Part shown: positions 13,795-14,096 of the stretch, one piece after another
How positions within the stretch are numbered: the first letter of the stretch is position 1
How the letters are laid out: the number at the start of each line of letters is the position of its first letter
Assembly (NCBI GenBank): GCA_021786815.1
Contig: JAJYMR010000099.1
Location: 1 to 14,096 of the forward strand
Origin: Deltaproteobacteria bacterium
GTDB taxonomy: Bacteria; Desulfobacterota; Binatia; Binatales; Binataceae
Direction of reading: 5' to 3'
Length of the DNA stretch: 14,096 bases
Notes under the pieces: generated by a model
The model's database searches: none
Told to the model about the DNA's origin: nothing
The model's input: only the letters and a program-made list of their open reading frames with translations
Program-made: the position numbers and the translations under genes

Positions 13795-14096
13795 CTACGA
13801 CGGCAGGATACGCAAAGGGGAACGCGCGGCGGGCGGAAGCGAGCGCCGATAGGCGTAACTCAACGTCCACAGCATCGTCGCCGAATACACGAGTCCCGCC
13901 GCGGCCAGCGCGCACGCGCCGAGCCACGCAAGCCCGTTCGAACCGGCGAGAAGGCCCGCGACGACAGCCGCAACTCCGCAATTGAATGCGCCGAACACGA
14001 ACCCTCGCGGACGCTTTAGCGAAAGCTCGGCGATAGTCGCGGCCGGCCATCCGAAGCCGGTTCTGACGCGGCCGACGAATCCCGGGAAAAGCTGGT
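13795..14096 (-). CDS. C-terminal part of an unidentified membrane protein (runs off the window edge)
   Basis: The minus-strand frame is open from the window edge to a TAG at 13795-13797, giving about 100 C-terminal residues. It contains two hydrophobic segments, one around VFGAFNCGVAAVVAGLLAGS and one around AWLGACALAAAGLVYSATM, followed by a basic tail (YAYRRSLPPAARSPLRILPS). The gene start lies outside the window; an internal GTG at 13998 is probably not the start because the upstream frame stays open and protein-like (FPGFVGRVRTGFGWPAATIA). I do not recognise the family with confidence. A loose resemblance to the ends of NnrS-like or heme-copper-subunit-I-like membrane proteins is only an impression. 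It converges on ctaG and is not part of the act-cox operon. Confidence 0.6.
   Translation of the reverse strand, partial: QLFPGFVGRVRTGFGWPAATIAELSLKRPRGFVFGAFNCGVAAVVAGLLAGSNGLAWLGACALAAAGLVYSATMLWTLSYAYRRSLPPAARSPLRILPS

Noticed and set aside
1..14096. CRISPR array, insertion sequence, prophage or tRNA gene
   Set aside because: No regularly spaced repeats, transposase, integrase or cloverleaf-like sequence was seen; the window is a conventional respiratory locus.

Overview
The window is a stretch of GC-rich bacterial chromosome that codes for an aerobic respiratory electron-transfer module. Every protein-coding gene reads cleanly, with no frameshifts. No insertion sequences, tRNA or rRNA genes, CRISPR arrays or integration sites were seen. 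Probable hosts are an uncultured, GC-rich lineage of the deltaproteobacterial/Desulfobacterota or Binatota/Methylomirabilota type. This rests only on GC content, use of the DapL lysine route and the gene mix, and is a weak inference.

Left part (1-1990, minus strand): dapL (LL-diaminopimelate aminotransferase) is followed 10 bases later by folK (folate pyrophosphokinase), probably one transcript. Positions 1-249 hold nothing I can support as a gene. A divergent intergenic region (1991-2496) separates this pair from the respiratory operon. It contains several perfect or near-perfect inverted repeats and probably both promoters.

Central and right part (2497-13740, plus strand): a single, tightly packed operon of nine genes. 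The first five encode an Alternative Complex III (ACIII) quinol:electron-acceptor oxidoreductase: ActA pentaheme cytochrome c, ActB (molybdopterin-oxidoreductase-like domain plus four-cluster ferredoxin domain), ActC (NrfD-type membrane subunit), ActD (DUF3341-type) and ActF (second NrfD-type subunit). The usual monoheme cytochrome ActE is absent, with only 21 bases between actD and actF. The next four encode a caa3-type cytochrome c oxidase: CoxB with a C-terminal cytochrome c domain, a CoxA-CoxC fusion, a small subunit IV, and the assembly protein CtaG. Stop/start overlaps link actC-actD, actF-coxB and coxAC-coxD, so the quinol-oxidising and oxygen-reducing halves are probably made in fixed ratio.

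Inferred function: quinol is oxidised at ActC/ActF; electrons pass through the ActB iron-sulphur clusters to the hemes of ActA, then to the cytochrome c domain and CuA of CoxB, then to heme a and the heme a3/CuB site of CoxA. This would be a bc1-independent quinol-to-oxygen chain, possibly a physical supercomplex. Two features differ from the best-known ACIII complexes: ActE is missing, and ActB keeps a complete four-cysteine motif in its molybdoenzyme-like domain.

Right edge (13795-14096, minus strand): the C-terminal end of an unidentified membrane protein converges on ctaG. A perfect 9-bp hairpin lies between them.
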